Of a stretch of 64,000 bases of DNA, positions 32,972 to 43,728 are shown in pieces (position 1 is the first letter of the stretch; every line of letters starts with the position of its first letter). Both the position numbers and the translations under genes were made by a program. The stretch is from NCBI RefSeq assembly GCF_000971475.1, contig NZ_DF967522.1, positions 209,403 to 273,402 on the forward strand, given 5' to 3'. Under the pieces are notes generated by a model. That model was given only the letters and a program-made list of their open reading frames with translations. It made no database searches and had not been told where the DNA came from. Source of the DNA: Sulfuricella sp. T08. Its GTDB lineage: Bacteria; Pseudomonadota; Gammaproteobacteria; Burkholderiales; Sulfuricellaceae.

Positions 32972-33811
32972 TCAACTGACCATTTCACGGCCATCTCTGT
33001 TCAGGTCCAATAGCCTGTGGGCAATACCCTCCTCCTCTCGGTGGGAAAAAAAATAAGGATATAAGGACTTTTCAGATCCAGGGTGACTGTTTGACCCACC
33101 GAATTTCTGGATTTGGTGTTCCGCATAACCAAGATCAAGCCATAGCAATACCGCTGGAGCGTTGACGCGCGGGTTGTTCTTAATTTTCCCGTGCTGTTTG
33201 AAGCCCAGCAGTCTTTCATAAAAACGTCGGTGCCTCGGATTGACCTCGATGAACAGGTCAGTGCAATGCCGAATATTCCAAGCGTAGAGGAAAGCGACAT
33301 GAAAGACTGAAGCGAGAACCTGTTTTGAGCGGACACTTGGGTCGAAAGCGAGCTTGGTGAATTCGCAAATTCTGCTGCCCTTGCTCCGGAAAATATTGAT
33401 TTCCTCCTCATAGGTTTCGTCAGCCAGAATTCCCAGGGGGGAATCGAAAGAGATGGAAATTGTTCCGATCGTCGAGTGGTTTTCCGTAGCTATCAATGTT
33501 ATCAGGTTGGAACTTGCTGGCGTTTGGTATGATGTAGTGTAACCCCTCCACGAATACATCCGGTTGATGAGCATGTTCGCGGAGTTACGGAATTCATCCC
33601 TGTCGGCAAGTCGGATCCTGAAAGACTTGATATCTACCGCAGTATCCTGGGTCCCGGAGCATACCTCCTCCGGGAAAGGAGGGTCCGGTTCTATGGGGAC
33701 ATAACGGACCACGGCAATAGCATCGCCGGTTTCCGTTTTGCCCCTGTCATGGGGAGTTTTGGCCATCCTGCCCACCTCTTGCAAAGAGATTCCTGCCGCT
33801 ACCTGAACCAT
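32972..33811 (-). CDS. FeeM-type N-acyl amino acid synthase (copy 2)
   Basis: The product has 279 residues. It has the same GNAT core as copy 1: FRIRLADRDEFRNSANMLINR, TIGTISISFDSPLGILADE, RICEFTKLAFDPSVRSKQVLA, IEVNPRHRRFYERLLGFK and the C-terminal LYPYFFSHREEEGI. Its N-terminal 65 residues differ, and the last ten residues extend further. It is 196 bases upstream of copy 1 with repeats between, so the two may share a transcript or be separately controlled. Two such synthases in a row suggest different acyl or amino acid specificity. The RBS is weak. Confidence 0.83.
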   Translation of the reverse strand: MVQVAAGISLQEVGRMAKTPHDRGKTETGDAIAVVRYVPIEPDPPFPEEVCSGTQDTAVDIKSFRIRLADRDEFRNSANMLINRMYSWRGYTTSYQTPASSNLITLIATENHSTIGTISISFDSPLGILADETYEEEINIFRSKGSRICEFTKLAFDPSVRSKQVLASVFHVAFLYAWNIRHCTDLFIEVNPRHRRFYERLLGFKQHGKIKNNPRVNAPAVLLWLDLGYAEHQIQKFGGSNSHPGSEKSLYPYFFSHREEEGIAHRLLDLNRDGREMVS

Positions 33812-34236
33812 GCTCGGCGCAACGGGGCTATCCCCTTACAACACTTATTGATCCAACGCTTAAACCGAATATTTGACCGGCTTCGACCAGTAGAATTTTG
33901 CATCCAACATATTAACTATAAGCTTGATTCAGTCCTGTTCTGCAATCTGCTTAGTTTAGTTATAGCGTATAACTAAATTTCGACATAACTCCAGCGATTC
34001 AGTTCCATACCCTCCGCCCAAAGAGAAACCGCCCCAAACTGATAAGGCCCAGCATCTCAACGAAGTCGATGCAAGCAAAGCACAGGAAGGGGCTCCGTGA
34101 TATAGGCTCATGGTTGCCATCCGGCTCGAGACGGGGTAACATTTCCGCCCTTTCGCGCTGATTTTACTATAGGCATCGCAGCGTTATGAAATCAATACTT
34201 TAAAAATTAGCTGTACATGATTTGATGAGGAACAAC
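33812..34236. other. Divergent regulatory region between FeeM copy 2 and gltB
   Basis: About 425 bases without a supported gene. It contains a 23-base palindrome at 33955-33977 and a recurring 20-base element overlapping it. No good RpoN site was found. The promoters of gltB and of the FeeM operon must lie here. Confidence 0.6.
33955..33977. promoter_or_regulatory. Perfect 23-base inverted repeat, candidate operator
   Basis: TTTAGTTATA and TATAACTAAA flank GCG, so the arms pair perfectly over 10 bases around a 3-base centre. The site lies 144 bases upstream of the FeeM copy 2 start. The size and symmetry suit a dimeric repressor or LuxR-type regulator. It is AT-rich and has no T run, so a terminator is unlikely. 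Confidence 0.55.
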
Positions 34237-37200
34237 GTGAGCCATCTTTCGTTGCCGGTACAACAGGGCTTGTATGATCCCCGCCAGGAGCACGACGCGT
34301 GCGGCGTGGGATTTGTCGCGCACATCAAGGGCAAACAGAGCCATGACATGGTACGTCAGGGCTTGCAGATTCTAGAAAATCTCACCCATCGCGGCGCGGT
34401 TGGTGCTGATCCCTTGGCGGGCGATGGCGCAGGCATTCTGATCCAGGTTCCTGACGCATTTTTGCGGCTCTCCTGTTCCGCTCAGGGCGTGAACTTGCCA
34501 GAGGCCGGAGAGTACGGGGTCGGCATGATCTTTCTGCCGCGCGATATTGTGGCGCGAGCCGCCTGCGAACACGCGATTGCCGAAAAAATCGCGGCGGAAG
34601 GTCAAATCTTGCTGGGCTGGCGCGATGTGCCGGTGGACAACGCCAGCCTGGGCGAAAGCGTCAAGGCGGTAGAGCCGGTCGTACGCCAGGTATTCATCGG
34701 TCGAGGGGCGCAGAGCCTGGATGCCGACAGTTTCGAACGCAAATTATTTGTAATCCGCAAGACCGCGGAACATGCCGTGCGCAGCCTGCCCGACAATCAG
34801 GGGGGAGGCTTCTATATCCCGTCCCTGTCCGCGCGCACCATCGTTTACAAAGGCATGCTGCTGGCCAACCAGGTCGGCAAATATTACCTCGACCTGCAAA
34901 ACGAGAACGTAATCAGCGCGCTGGCGCTGGTCCACCAGCGCTTCTCCACCAACACATTCCCCACCTGGGATCTGGCCCACCCTTTCCGCATGATTGCCCA
35001 CAACGGCGAGATCAATACCATGCGGGGCAACGTGAACTGGATGGCGGCAAGGCATGCGGCGATGTCCTCGAAGCTGCTGGGTGCTGACCTGGAAAAGCTG
35101 TGGCCCCTGATCGTGGACGGCCAGTCCGACTCGGCCTGCTTCGACAATGCCCTCGAGCTACTGGTGGCGGGTGGCTACTCGCTTCCTCACGCGATGATGC
35201 TGCTGATACCTGAAGCTTGGGCGGGAAACCCCCTGATGGACGAAGAACGCCGCGCTTTTTACGAATACCACGCAGCCCTGATGGAGCCATGGGACGGCCC
35301 CGCCGCTGTGGCCTTCACCGATGGACGCCAGATCGGCGCGACTCTGGATCGCAATGGCCTGCGTCCGGCGCGCTACCTGATTACCGACGATGATGTGGTG
35401 CTGATGGCGTCCGAAATGGGCGTACTCGACATTCCGCAACACAAGATCGTGAAAAAATGGCGCTTGCAGCCGGGCAAGATGTTCCTGATCGACCTGCGGG
35501 CAGGCCGTATTGTGGACGACGCCGAACTGAAACAGCATCTCGCCACCGCCAAGCCTTACCGCGAGTGGATCGAGAAATCGCGTTATTTTCTTGGTGATCT
35601 GCCCGGCGTAGACGGCAAGACTGCGCTCCAGGAAACACTGCTCGACACCCAGCAAGCCTTCGGCTATACGCAGGAAGATCTCAAGTTTATCCTCGCGCCC
35701 ATGGCTGCGGCAGGCGAGGAAGCGACCGGCTCCATGGGCAACGATTCCGCGTTGCCGGTGCTCTCCGACAAGAACAGATCGCTGTACGATTATTTTCAAC
35801 AACTGTTTGCCCAGGTGACGAATCCGCCGATCGATCCGATCCGCGAAGAGATCGTGATGTCGCTGACCTCGTTCATCGGGCCGAAACCCAACCTGCTCGG
35901 CATCGACGAGACCGATCCGCCGCTGCGCCTGGAAGTCCACCAACCGGTGCTGTCCAATGAGGACCTGGCGAAGCTGCGCGACATCGACCAGCTGACGCAG
36001 GGACGCTATAAAACCCGGATACTGGATATCACCTATCCAGTCACGCAGGGCTCGGCAGGCTGCGAAGCAGCGATCTCAGCCTTGTGCGTGGCTGCCGACG
36101 CGGCCGTGGCAGGGGGTTATAACGTATTGATCCTGTCCGACCGGGCAATATCGCGTAACCGTGCAGCCATCCCGGCATTACTGGCTTGCGCGGGGGTGCA
36201 CCATCACCTGGTGCGCAAAGGCCTGCGCACCAGCACCGGTCTGGTGGTAGACACGGGTTCCGCCCGAGAAACACATCACTTCGCCCTGCTCGCCGGCTAT
36301 GGCGCCGAGGCGGTATGTCCCTGGCTGGCCTTTGAAACCGTTGATGCCCTGGCCGGCTCCCTGCCCACCGGGCTGACCGGCAAAGAGGCCAATAAGCGCT
36401 ACATCAAGGCAATAAACAAGGGGTTGTTAAAAGTCATGTCCAAGATGGGCATCTCGACTTACCAGTCCTATTGCGGCGCCCAGATTTTCGAAGCGGTCGG
36501 CCTTAACGCCGGCTTCGTAGCGCAATATTTCACCGGCACAGCAACCCAGATCGAAGGCATAGGCCTGCACGAAATCGCTGAAGAAACCGTGCGCACCCAT
36601 CAGTCTGCATTCAGCGACGATCCGGTCCTGTCCAACGCGCTGGAAGCGGGCGGCGAATACGCCTACCGGGTGCGCGGCGAAGCCCACATGTGGACACCGG
36701 ATGTCATCGCCAAACTGCAACACGCCACGCGCTCCAACAATTTTCAGACTTACAAGGGATATGCCAAGCTGATCAACGACCAGAGCGAGCAATTGAAGAC
36801 CTTGCGCGGGCTGTTCGAAATCAGGCCGGCGGGTGCCCCGGTACCGCTGGATGAAGTGGAACCGGCGAAAGAGATCGTCAAGCGTTTCGTCACCGGCGCG
36901 ATGTCGCTTGGCTCCATTTCTACCGAGGCGCATACCACGCTGGCCATCGCAATGAACCGCATCGGCGGCAAATCCAATACCGGCGAAGGTGGCGAAGACG
37001 CCGCTCGGTTCAAGGCAGTGAAGGGCGGCGAAAAGCTCTCCGAGATTATCGGCAAGGGTCGTATTGAACGCGACCTGGTGATGAAAGAAGGCGATTCGCT
37101 ACGCTCCCGGATCAAGCAGGTGGCATCCGGCCGCTTCGGCGTGACGGCGGAATACCTGTCCAGCGCCGACCAGATCCAGATCAAGATGGCGCAGGGAGCC

Positions 37201-38907
37201 AAGCCTGGCGAGGGCGGTCAGCTGCCCGGCCACAAGGTCTCCGAATATATCGCCCAGTTGCGCTTCTCGGTACCCGGTGTGGGCCTTATTTCCCCACCGC
37301 CGCACCACGATATTTACTCGATCGAAGATCTCGCGCAGCTGATCCATGACCTGAAAAATGCCAATCCCAGCGCGTCCATCTCGGTCAAGCTGGTCTCCGA
37401 AGTAGGCGTGGGCACGGTGGCAGCCGGCGTATCCAAAGCCAAGGCAGACCACATCGTGGTAGCCGGCTACGATGGCGGCACCGGCGCATCGCCGCTGTCT
37501 TCCATCAAGCATGCCGGCACGCCGTGGGAACTCGGCCTGGCGGAAACCCAGCAGACCCTGGTGCTGAACCAGCTGCGCGGGCGCGTTGCCTTGCAGGTGG
37601 ACGGGCAGCTCAAGACCGGGCGCGATGTGCTGATCGGCGCCTTGCTGGGCGCGGACGAATTCGGCTTTGCCACCGCGCCGCTGGTGGTAGAAGGCTGCAT
37701 CATGATGCGCAAGTGCCACCTGAATACCTGCCCGGTGGGCGTGGCGACACAAGACCCCGCGCTGCGCAGGAAATTCACCGGCCAGCCCGAGCACGTGGTG
37801 AATTACTTCTTCTTTGTCGCCGAAGAAGCGCGCGAGATCATGGCGCAGATGGGCATCCGCAAGTTCGATGACCTGGTCGGGCGCAGCGATCTGCTCGACA
37901 TGAAGCAGGGTATTGCGCACTGGAAAGCTGGGGGACTGGACTTCTCCAAGGTATTCCATCAGCCGGCCATGCCGTCCAGCGTGGCGCGCCTCCACACCGA
38001 GGCGCAGGATCACGGCCTGGACAAGGCACTGGACCATCAACTCATCGCACAGGCCAAGGCCGCCCTGGAGACCCGGCAACCGGTGGTGATAAACAGCGCT
38101 ATCGGCAACGTCAACCGCACCGCCGGTGCCATGCTGTCGCACGAAGTAGCGAAACGCTACGGTCATGCCGGACTGCCGGACAACACCATCACGGTGAAGC
38201 TGACTGGCACGGCAGGGCAGAGCTTCGGCGCCTTCCTCGCCCATGGCGTCACCTTCGAGCTATCCGGCGAAGGCAATGACTATGTCGGCAAAGGTTTGTC
38301 CGGCGGGCGCATCGTGGTGATGCCGCCCAAGGAATGCAAGATCGTGGCTGAAGAAAACATCATCGTCGGCAACACCGTGCTGTACGGGGCGACCAGCGGC
38401 GAATGCTACTTCCGCGGCGTAGCGGGTGAGCGCTTCGCGGTGCGTAATTCTGGGGCTGTCGCGGTGGTGGAAGGTCTAGGCGACCACGGCTGCGAATACA
38501 TGACTGGGGGCATGGTGATCGTACTGGGTCAGACCGGACGCAATTTTGCGGCAGGCATGTCCGGTGGCGTAGCCTACGTGCTCGACGAGGACGGCAGCTT
38601 CGAACGTCGCTGCAATTTGTCCATGGTACAGTTGGAGCCGATACCCGAAGAAGTGGCCGCCAGCGAAACCGGTGCCGTGGAAGGGCATGGAAGGGTACAT
38701 TTTAATCCTCTCGGCAAAGCCGACGAAGCCGCGCTACGCGGGAAAATCGAGAAGCATCTGCGCTACACCGGCAGCACGCGCGCGAAGAATATTCTGGATA
38801 ACTGGGCGCGCTATCTGCCGAAGTTCGTCAAGGTCATGCCTACCGAGTATCGCCGCGCCTTGCAGGAAATCGCAACGCAACAGGCCAAGTTGAAGGAGGT
38901 TGCATAA
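34237..38907 (+). CDS. gltB: Glutamate synthase (NADPH) large subunit
   Basis: The product has 1556 residues. The GTG at 34237 is chosen because GAGGAAC sits seven bases before it. TTG and ATG codons 12-15 bases upstream are alternatives. Class II glutaminase domain with Cys22 (EHDACGVGF) exposed after removal of a short propeptide, then the central domain, the FMN-binding synthase domain ([26 protein letters not shown]), the 3Fe-4S cysteines in [15 protein letters not shown] near residue 1155, and the C-terminal beta-helix GXGXG domain. It makes two glutamates from glutamine and 2-oxoglutarate. gltD follows with no gap (TAAATG). Confidence 0.97.
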   Translation: MSHLSLPVQQGLYDPRQEHDACGVGFVAHIKGKQSHDMVRQGLQILENLTHRGAVGADPLAGDGAGILIQVPDAFLRLSCSAQGVNLPEAGEYGVGMIFLPRDIVARAACEHAIAEKIAAEGQILLGWRDVPVDNASLGESVKAVEPVVRQVFIGRGAQSLDADSFERKLFVIRKTAEHAVRSLPDNQGGGFYIPSLSARTIVYKGMLLANQVGKYYLDLQNENVISALALVHQRFSTNTFPTWDLAHPFRMIAHNGEINTMRGNVNWMAARHAAMSSKLLGADLEKLWPLIVDGQSDSACFDNALELLVAGGYSLPHAMMLLIPEAWAGNPLMDEERRAFYEYHAALMEPWDGPAAVAFTDGRQIGATLDRNGLRPARYLITDDDVVLMASEMGVLDIPQHKIVKKWRLQPGKMFLIDLRAGRIVDDAELKQHLATAKPYREWIEKSRYFLGDLPGVDGKTALQETLLDTQQAFGYTQEDLKFILAPMAAAGEEATGSMGNDSALPVLSDKNRSLYDYFQQLFAQVTNPPIDPIREEIVMSLTSFIGPKPNLLGIDETDPPLRLEVHQPVLSNEDLAKLRDIDQLTQGRYKTRILDITYPVTQGSAGCEAAISALCVAADAAVAGGYNVLILSDRAISRNRAAIPALLACAGVHHHLVRKGLRTSTGLVVDTGSARETHHFALLAGYGAEAVCPWLAFETVDALAGSLPTGLTGKEANKRYIKAINKGLLKVMSKMGISTYQSYCGAQIFEAVGLNAGFVAQYFTGTATQIEGIGLHEIAEETVRTHQSAFSDDPVLSNALEAGGEYAYRVRGEAHMWTPDVIAKLQHATRSNNFQTYKGYAKLINDQSEQLKTLRGLFEIRPAGAPVPLDEVEPAKEIVKRFVTGAMSLGSISTEAHTTLAIAMNRIGGKSNTGEGGEDAARFKAVKGGEKLSEIIGKGRIERDLVMKEGDSLRSRIKQVASGRFGVTAEYLSSADQIQIKMAQGAKPGEGGQLPGHKVSEYIAQLRFSVPGVGLISPPPHHDIYSIEDLAQLIHDLKNANPSASISVKLVSEVGVGTVAAGVSKAKADHIVVAGYDGGTGASPLSSIKHAGTPWELGLAETQQTLVLNQLRGRVALQVDGQLKTGRDVLIGALLGADEFGFATAPLVVEGCIMMRKCHLNTCPVGVATQDPALRRKFTGQPEHVVNYFFFVAEEAREIMAQMGIRKFDDLVGRSDLLDMKQGIAHWKAGGLDFSKVFHQPAMPSSVARLHTEAQDHGLDKALDHQLIAQAKAALETRQPVVINSAIGNVNRTAGAMLSHEVAKRYGHAGLPDNTITVKLTGTAGQSFGAFLAHGVTFELSGEGNDYVGKGLSGGRIVVMPPKECKIVAEENIIVGNTVLYGATSGECYFRGVAGERFAVRNSGAVAVVEGLGDHGCEYMTGGMVIVLGQTGRNFAAGMSGGVAYVLDEDGSFERRCNLSMVQLEPIPEEVAASETGAVEGHGRVHFNPLGKADEAALRGKIEKHLRYTGSTRAKNILDNWARYLPKFVKVMPTEYRRALQEIATQQAKLKEVA

Positions 38908-40344
38908 ATGGGCAAGCCTACCGGATTCATGGAATTGCGCCGCCAGAACGAGGCGAGCCTTCCCGTCGCGGAACGCCTGAAAAACTACCGCGAATTCGTG
39001 CAGCACCTGACCGACGAACAAGCCGCCATACAGGGAGCGCGCTGCATGGACTGCGGCATCCCTTTCTGTACCAGCGGCTGCCCCATCAACAACATCATTC
39101 CGGACTGGAATGACTTGGTGTACCGAGGCAGCTTGGCTGATTGGAAAAGGGCACTCGACGTGCTGCATTCCACCAACAACTTTCCCGAGTTCACTGGTCG
39201 CGTTTGCCCTGCACCCTGCGAGGCTGCGTGTACGCTGAACATCAACGATGATGCGGTGGGCATCAAGTCCATCGAGCACGCGATTATCGACAAAGGATGG
39301 GAGCAAGGCTGGGTCGTACCGCTGCCGGCACAGAAGAAGACCGGCAAGACGGTCGCGATAGTCGGCTCCGGCCCCGCCGGTCTGGCCTGCGCGCAGCAAC
39401 TGGCGCGTGCCGGACATGGCGTGGTGGTGTTCGAAAAGAATGACCGCATCGGTGGACTGTTGCGCTATGGCATTCCCGATTTCAAATTCGAGAAGTCGCA
39501 CATCGACCGCCGCATCGAACAAATGCGCGCAGAGGGAGTGGAATTTCGCGTCAATCAACAAGTCGGCGAGGACGTGCCGGCTCAAAAACTGAAGGATGAG
39601 TTCGATGCCGTGATTTTGACCGGCGGTGCGGAACAAGCCCGTGATTTACCGGCACCAGGACGGGAACTATCGGGCGTGCATTTCGCCATGGAGTTCCTGC
39701 CGCAGCAGAACAAGGTGGTTGCCGGCGATGTGCTGCCTCAACAGATATTGGCCTCCGGCAAACATGTCGTGGTGATCGGCGGCGGAGATACTGGCTCCGA
39801 CTGCGTGGGCACCTCGATCCGCCAGGGAGCGGCCTCGGTAACCCAGATCGAGGTGATGCCGCGCCCTGCCGAACAGGAAGACAAGGCGCTGACCTGGCCC
39901 AACTGGCCACTCAAGCTGCGCACTTCCAGTTCACAGGAAGAAGGCTGCACGCGCGACTGGTCGGTCACGACCAAGGCATTCCTCGGCGCCAGTGGCAAGG
40001 TCGAAAAACTGAACTGCGTGCGCGTGGAATGGAATGCCGGCAAGATGCTCGAAATACCCGGCAGCGAATTCGAGATACAGGCCGATCTGGTACTGCTGGC
40101 AATGGGATTCGTCAGCCCGGTGCAAAAGGTTCTGGAAGCGTTCGGAGTGGAGAAGGATGGCCGCGGCAACGCCAAGGCCGCGACGGATGGTGCGGGCTGC
40201 TACAAAACTTCGGTGGACAAGGTGTTCGCTGCCGGCGATATGCGCCGCGGCCAATCGCTGATAGTGTGGGCCATACGCGAAGGCCGCCAGGCCGCACGTG
40301 CCGTCGATGAATACCTGATGGGCTTTTCCGATTTACCCCGGTAA
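38908..40344 (+). CDS. gltD: Glutamate synthase small subunit
   Basis: The product has 478 residues. The N-terminal Fe-S domain has Cys46, 49, 54 and 58 ([14 protein letters not shown]) and a second set [12 protein letters not shown] and NADPH Rossmann motifs follow ([28 protein letters not shown]), and the C-terminal FAD contact is near [18 protein letters not shown]. It passes electrons from NADPH to the GltB Fe-S and FMN sites. The gene directly follows gltB and completes the enzyme. Confidence 0.97.
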   Translation: MGKPTGFMELRRQNEASLPVAERLKNYREFVQHLTDEQAAIQGARCMDCGIPFCTSGCPINNIIPDWNDLVYRGSLADWKRALDVLHSTNNFPEFTGRVCPAPCEAACTLNINDDAVGIKSIEHAIIDKGWEQGWVVPLPAQKKTGKTVAIVGSGPAGLACAQQLARAGHGVVVFEKNDRIGGLLRYGIPDFKFEKSHIDRRIEQMRAEGVEFRVNQQVGEDVPAQKLKDEFDAVILTGGAEQARDLPAPGRELSGVHFAMEFLPQQNKVVAGDVLPQQILASGKHVVVIGGGDTGSDCVGTSIRQGAASVTQIEVMPRPAEQEDKALTWPNWPLKLRTSSSQEEGCTRDWSVTTKAFLGASGKVEKLNCVRVEWNAGKMLEIPGSEFEIQADLVLLAMGFVSPVQKVLEAFGVEKDGRGNAKAATDGAGCYKTSVDKVFAAGDMRRGQSLIVWAIREGRQAARAVDEYLMGFSDLPR

Positions 40345-40350
40345 TTTTAC

Positions 40351-40377
40351 CCCCCTCGCCCGCTTGCGGGCGAGGGG
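40351..40377. repeat. GC-rich REP-like hairpin between gltD and hemE
   Basis: The arms CCCCTCGCCCG and CGGGCGAGGGG form an almost perfect stem with a 4-base loop. No T run follows, and the sequence belongs to a common dispersed type (CTCGCCCGC-TT-GCGGGCGAG). It is better called a repeat than a terminator, though it could attenuate read-through into hemE. Confidence 0.75.
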
Positions 40378-40397
40378 TTGGGGAAGAGGGTTATAAA

Positions 40398-41465
40398 ATG
40401 AGCAACAAACTAAAAAACGATACCTTCCTGCGCGCCCTGTTGCGCCAGCCAACCGAATACACCCCGGTGTGGATGATGCGGCAGGCCGGACGCTATCTAC
40501 CGGAATACAATCAGACGCGTGGCAGAGCCGGTGATTTCCTGTCTTTATGCAAGAACCCCAATCTCGCCACCGAAGTCACTATGCAGCCGCTGGCACGCTT
40601 CCCGCTCGACGCCGCCATCCTGTTTTCAGACATACTCACCATTCCCGACGCCATGGGTCTGGGTCTTTATTTCAGTACCGGCGAAGGACCCAAATTCGAG
40701 CGTCCGCTGCGCGACGAATGGGAAATTCGCGACTTGGCCGTACCTGACCCAAACGTGCATCTGCGCTATGTGATGGATGCCGTAAGCCAGATCCGCAAGA
40801 CGCTCAACAATGAAGTGCCCCTGATCGGCTTTGCTGGCAGCCCGTTCACGCTGGCCTGCTACATGGTCGAGGGCGGCAGCAGCTCGGATTTTGCTTTGGT
40901 CAAGACCATGCTCTACCAGCGCCCGGAACTGCTGCATCACATCCTCGACATCAACGCTCGCGCCGTGACCAGCTATCTCAATGCGCAGATCGAAGCCGGC
41001 GCACAGGCAGTAATGATTTTCGACTCCTGGGGCGGGGCGCTGTCCCACGCTGCTTACCATGAATTTTCTCTGCCCTACATGGAGCAGATCGTCAGCGGAC
41101 TGATCCGTGAACATAATGGCGCCACCATACCCAATATCATCTTCACCAAGGGCGGCGGACTGTGGCTGGAAAGCATCGCCGCTACCGGCTGCAACGCAGT
41201 CGGGCTGGACTGGGCTATCGACATCGGCCAGGCGCGTGCTCGTGTCGGCGACAAGGTCGGGCTGCAAGGCAACCTTGATCCGGCAGTATTGTTCAGCAAT
41301 CCCGATGCCATCCGCACCGAAGTGGGCAAAGTCCTGCACAGCTATGGCAAGGGCAGCGGCCACGTATTCAACCTGGGGCATGGCATTTCGCAGTTCACCA
41401 ATCCGGAAAATGCCGCCGCCATGGTCGAGGCGGTGCACGAACTGAGCAAGCCGTACCACGCGTAA
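40398..41465 (+). CDS. hemE: Uroporphyrinogen decarboxylase
   Basis: The product has 355 residues, the normal length. The N-terminal signature [15 protein letters not shown] and the second signature [16 protein letters not shown] are intact, as is the substrate-binding Asp region [10 protein letters not shown]. It converts uroporphyrinogen III to coproporphyrinogen III in haem synthesis in the cytoplasm. The GAGGG ribosome binding site is part of the tail of the upstream repeat. priA starts 25 bases downstream. Confidence 0.97.
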   Translation: MSNKLKNDTFLRALLRQPTEYTPVWMMRQAGRYLPEYNQTRGRAGDFLSLCKNPNLATEVTMQPLARFPLDAAILFSDILTIPDAMGLGLYFSTGEGPKFERPLRDEWEIRDLAVPDPNVHLRYVMDAVSQIRKTLNNEVPLIGFAGSPFTLACYMVEGGSSSDFALVKTMLYQRPELLHHILDINARAVTSYLNAQIEAGAQAVMIFDSWGGALSHAAYHEFSLPYMEQIVSGLIREHNGATIPNIIFTKGGGLWLESIAATGCNAVGLDWAIDIGQARARVGDKVGLQGNLDPAVLFSNPDAIRTEVGKVLHSYGKGSGHVFNLGHGISQFTNPENAAAMVEAVHELSKPYHA

Positions 41466-41490
41466 GCACCCAAATAATGCTGTATTGGGC

Positions 41491-43674
41491 ATGAAGATTC
41501 TTCGTGTCGCACTGGACGTCCCACTCGACACCCTGTTTGACTATTCCGCAGCGGACCAGGACAACATCGCAATCGGCGACCGGGTTCTGGTTTCATTCGG
41601 TCGGCGTCAGATGGTCGGCGTGGTCGCCGAAATTTCCGACCATTCCGACCTGTCACCGGGGCGCATCAAACCGGTGCTTCAGGTCTTTCGCGACACGCCG
41701 CCCCTGTCCGAAGAAATATTCCACCTGCTGCGCTTCTGCGCCGACTACTATCACCACCCTTTGGGCGAAGTCGTTCTCAACGCACTGCCCGTCCCCCTGC
41801 GCCAGACCAAGCCGGTTGCGCGCACCAACCCCACCGGCTACCGGCTGACCGAGGCGGGACTCGCGCTCGAAGCCGATGCCTTGCCCACCCGCGCGATCGT
41901 CAAGCGCAAGCTGCTGCAAAGTCTGAAGCAGGCCGGCACGCTTGCACGCAACGACATTGCCGGCCTTTCCCCGAGCGCCTTGCAGGCCCTCAGGGAATTT
42001 ATCGCGCAAGGGTGGGCCGCGGAAAGCGATGAAATAGCCGAGCCTGTGCTCGCACCGGTCAAGACAGACGGGCTACCGCCGCTGACACCACCGCAGGAGC
42101 AGGCGGTCACCGCCATTCTGTCCGGCCAGGATCATTTTCAGGTCTGGTTGCTGTATGGCATCACCGGCAGCGGCAAAACGGAAGTCTATTTGCGGGTCAT
42201 CGCACAGGTTTTGCAACGTGGCGGGCAGGCCTTGGTGCTGGTGCCGGAAATCAACCTCACGCCACAGTTGGAATCGCGCTTTCGCGCCCGCTTCCCGGAT
42301 ACCTGCCAGGTCAGCCTGCACAGCCGCCTCTCCGCCGGGGAACGACTGCGAAATTGGTCGCTGGCGCAATCCGGGAAAGCCAAAATCGTGCTCGGCACCC
42401 GCCTGGCCCTGTTCACGCCGATGCCGAAACTGAAACTGATCGTGGTGGACGAAGAACACGACGGCTCATTCAAGCAGCAGGACGGGCTGAGGTATTCCGC
42501 GCGCGACATGGCCATCGCACGCGGCAAACAGGCCGGCACGCCGGTGATTCTCGGCTCGGCCACGCCCGCGCTGGAAACCTGGTACAACGCCAGCATCGGC
42601 CGCTACCAAAAACTGGAACTGCCGGCACGAGCCATCGCGGAAGCTGCGCTGCCGGCCATCCACTGCATCGACATCAGTCGCGCCAAGCTGGTCGATGGCC
42701 TGTCTGACTCCTTGATCGATGCGCTGCGCGTGCGCCTGGAACGCGGTGAGCAAAGCCTGGTTTTCATCAACCGCCGCGGCTATGCCCCGGTGATGCGCTG
42801 CGGCCAGTGCGGATGGGTCTCCACCTGCCACCGCTGTTCCAGCCGGCTGGTTGTTCACCTGCGCGAGAAACGCCTGCGCTGCCATCATTGCGGCCACGAA
42901 TCGCGCATCCCCCCCACCTGCCCGGATTGCGGCAATGCCGACCTGGCACCTCTCGGCCAAGGCACGCAACGACTGGAGGATACCTTGGGCAACCTGTTTC
43001 CCGCCGCCCGCATCCTGCGCGTCGACCGCGACAGCACCCGGCGCAAGCAGGCTTTGCCCGAAATGCTGGAGCGCATCCACGCGGCGGAGGTGGATATCGT
43101 GATCGGCACCCAGCTACTGGCAAAAGGCCACGACTTCAAGAAGCTCACCCTGGTCGGCGTGGTGAATGCGGATGGCGCGCTTTACAGCTCCGATTTCCGC
43201 GCCTCGGAACGGCTCTTCGCGCAACTGATGCAGGTCGCGGGGCGCGCCGGGCGCGACACCCTCCCCGGCGAAGTGCTGATCCAGACCCAGTTTCCCACCC
43301 ACCCCCTGTTCCAGGCGCTGATCCGGCACGACTACCCGGGATTTGCCGAAACCCTGTTGACCGAGCGCAAGCAGGCGGAATTCCCGCCCTTTTGCCACCA
43401 GGCCCTGCTGCGTGCCGAAGCACCGCAAGTAGAAACTGCCTTGGCATTCCTGCGCAAAGCGCAGGGTGTTGCTCCCCGAGATTTCGACGTCAGCCTGTTC
43501 GATCCGGTTCCGGCCCAGATGGCCCGCCTGGCTGGTATGGAGCGCGCGCACTTGCTGGTCCAGGCCACATCCCGTGGCGCTTTGCAGGCTTTTCTCAGCG
43601 CCTGGAATAAATCCCTGTTCAGCATGGGCGGGAATGTCCGCTGGTCTCTGGATGTCGACCCTCTGGAGTTTTAG
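41491..43674 (+). CDS. priA: Primosomal protein N' (replication restart helicase)
   Basis: The product has 727 residues from the ATG at 41491; a TTG two codons earlier is unlikely. The N-terminal 3'-binding domain precedes a superfamily 2 helicase with Walker A GITGSGKTE (about 224), DEEH box VVDEEHDGSF, and a zinc module of four CxxC pairs (CGQCGW, CHRCSS, CHHCGH, CPDCGN at about 433-480). Motifs GTQLLAKGHDF and QVAGRAGR lie toward the C-terminus. It reloads the replisome at stalled forks. Confidence 0.97.
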   Translation: MKILRVALDVPLDTLFDYSAADQDNIAIGDRVLVSFGRRQMVGVVAEISDHSDLSPGRIKPVLQVFRDTPPLSEEIFHLLRFCADYYHHPLGEVVLNALPVPLRQTKPVARTNPTGYRLTEAGLALEADALPTRAIVKRKLLQSLKQAGTLARNDIAGLSPSALQALREFIAQGWAAESDEIAEPVLAPVKTDGLPPLTPPQEQAVTAILSGQDHFQVWLLYGITGSGKTEVYLRVIAQVLQRGGQALVLVPEINLTPQLESRFRARFPDTCQVSLHSRLSAGERLRNWSLAQSGKAKIVLGTRLALFTPMPKLKLIVVDEEHDGSFKQQDGLRYSARDMAIARGKQAGTPVILGSATPALETWYNASIGRYQKLELPARAIAEAALPAIHCIDISRAKLVDGLSDSLIDALRVRLERGEQSLVFINRRGYAPVMRCGQCGWVSTCHRCSSRLVVHLREKRLRCHHCGHESRIPPTCPDCGNADLAPLGQGTQRLEDTLGNLFPAARILRVDRDSTRRKQALPEMLERIHAAEVDIVIGTQLLAKGHDFKKLTLVGVVNADGALYSSDFRASERLFAQLMQVAGRAGRDTLPGEVLIQTQFPTHPLFQALIRHDYPGFAETLLTERKQAEFPPFCHQALLRAEAPQVETALAFLRKAQGVAPRDFDVSLFDPVPAQMARLAGMERAHLLVQATSRGALQAFLSAWNKSLFSMGGNVRWSLDVDPLEF

Positions 43675-43728
43675 TGCAGCATGAGCGAATAGCCGCTAAA
43701 ATGTCGGTTTTACGCTAAAGTTACCGCT

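Noticed and set aside
34111-34126. GG-N10-GC spacing upstream of gltB
   Set aside because: The flanks TGGTTG and CCGGC match the RpoN consensus poorly.
40351-40377. Strong hairpin after gltD considered as a terminator
   Set aside because: No T run on either side, and the sequence is of a common dispersed repeat type, so it was listed as a repeat.
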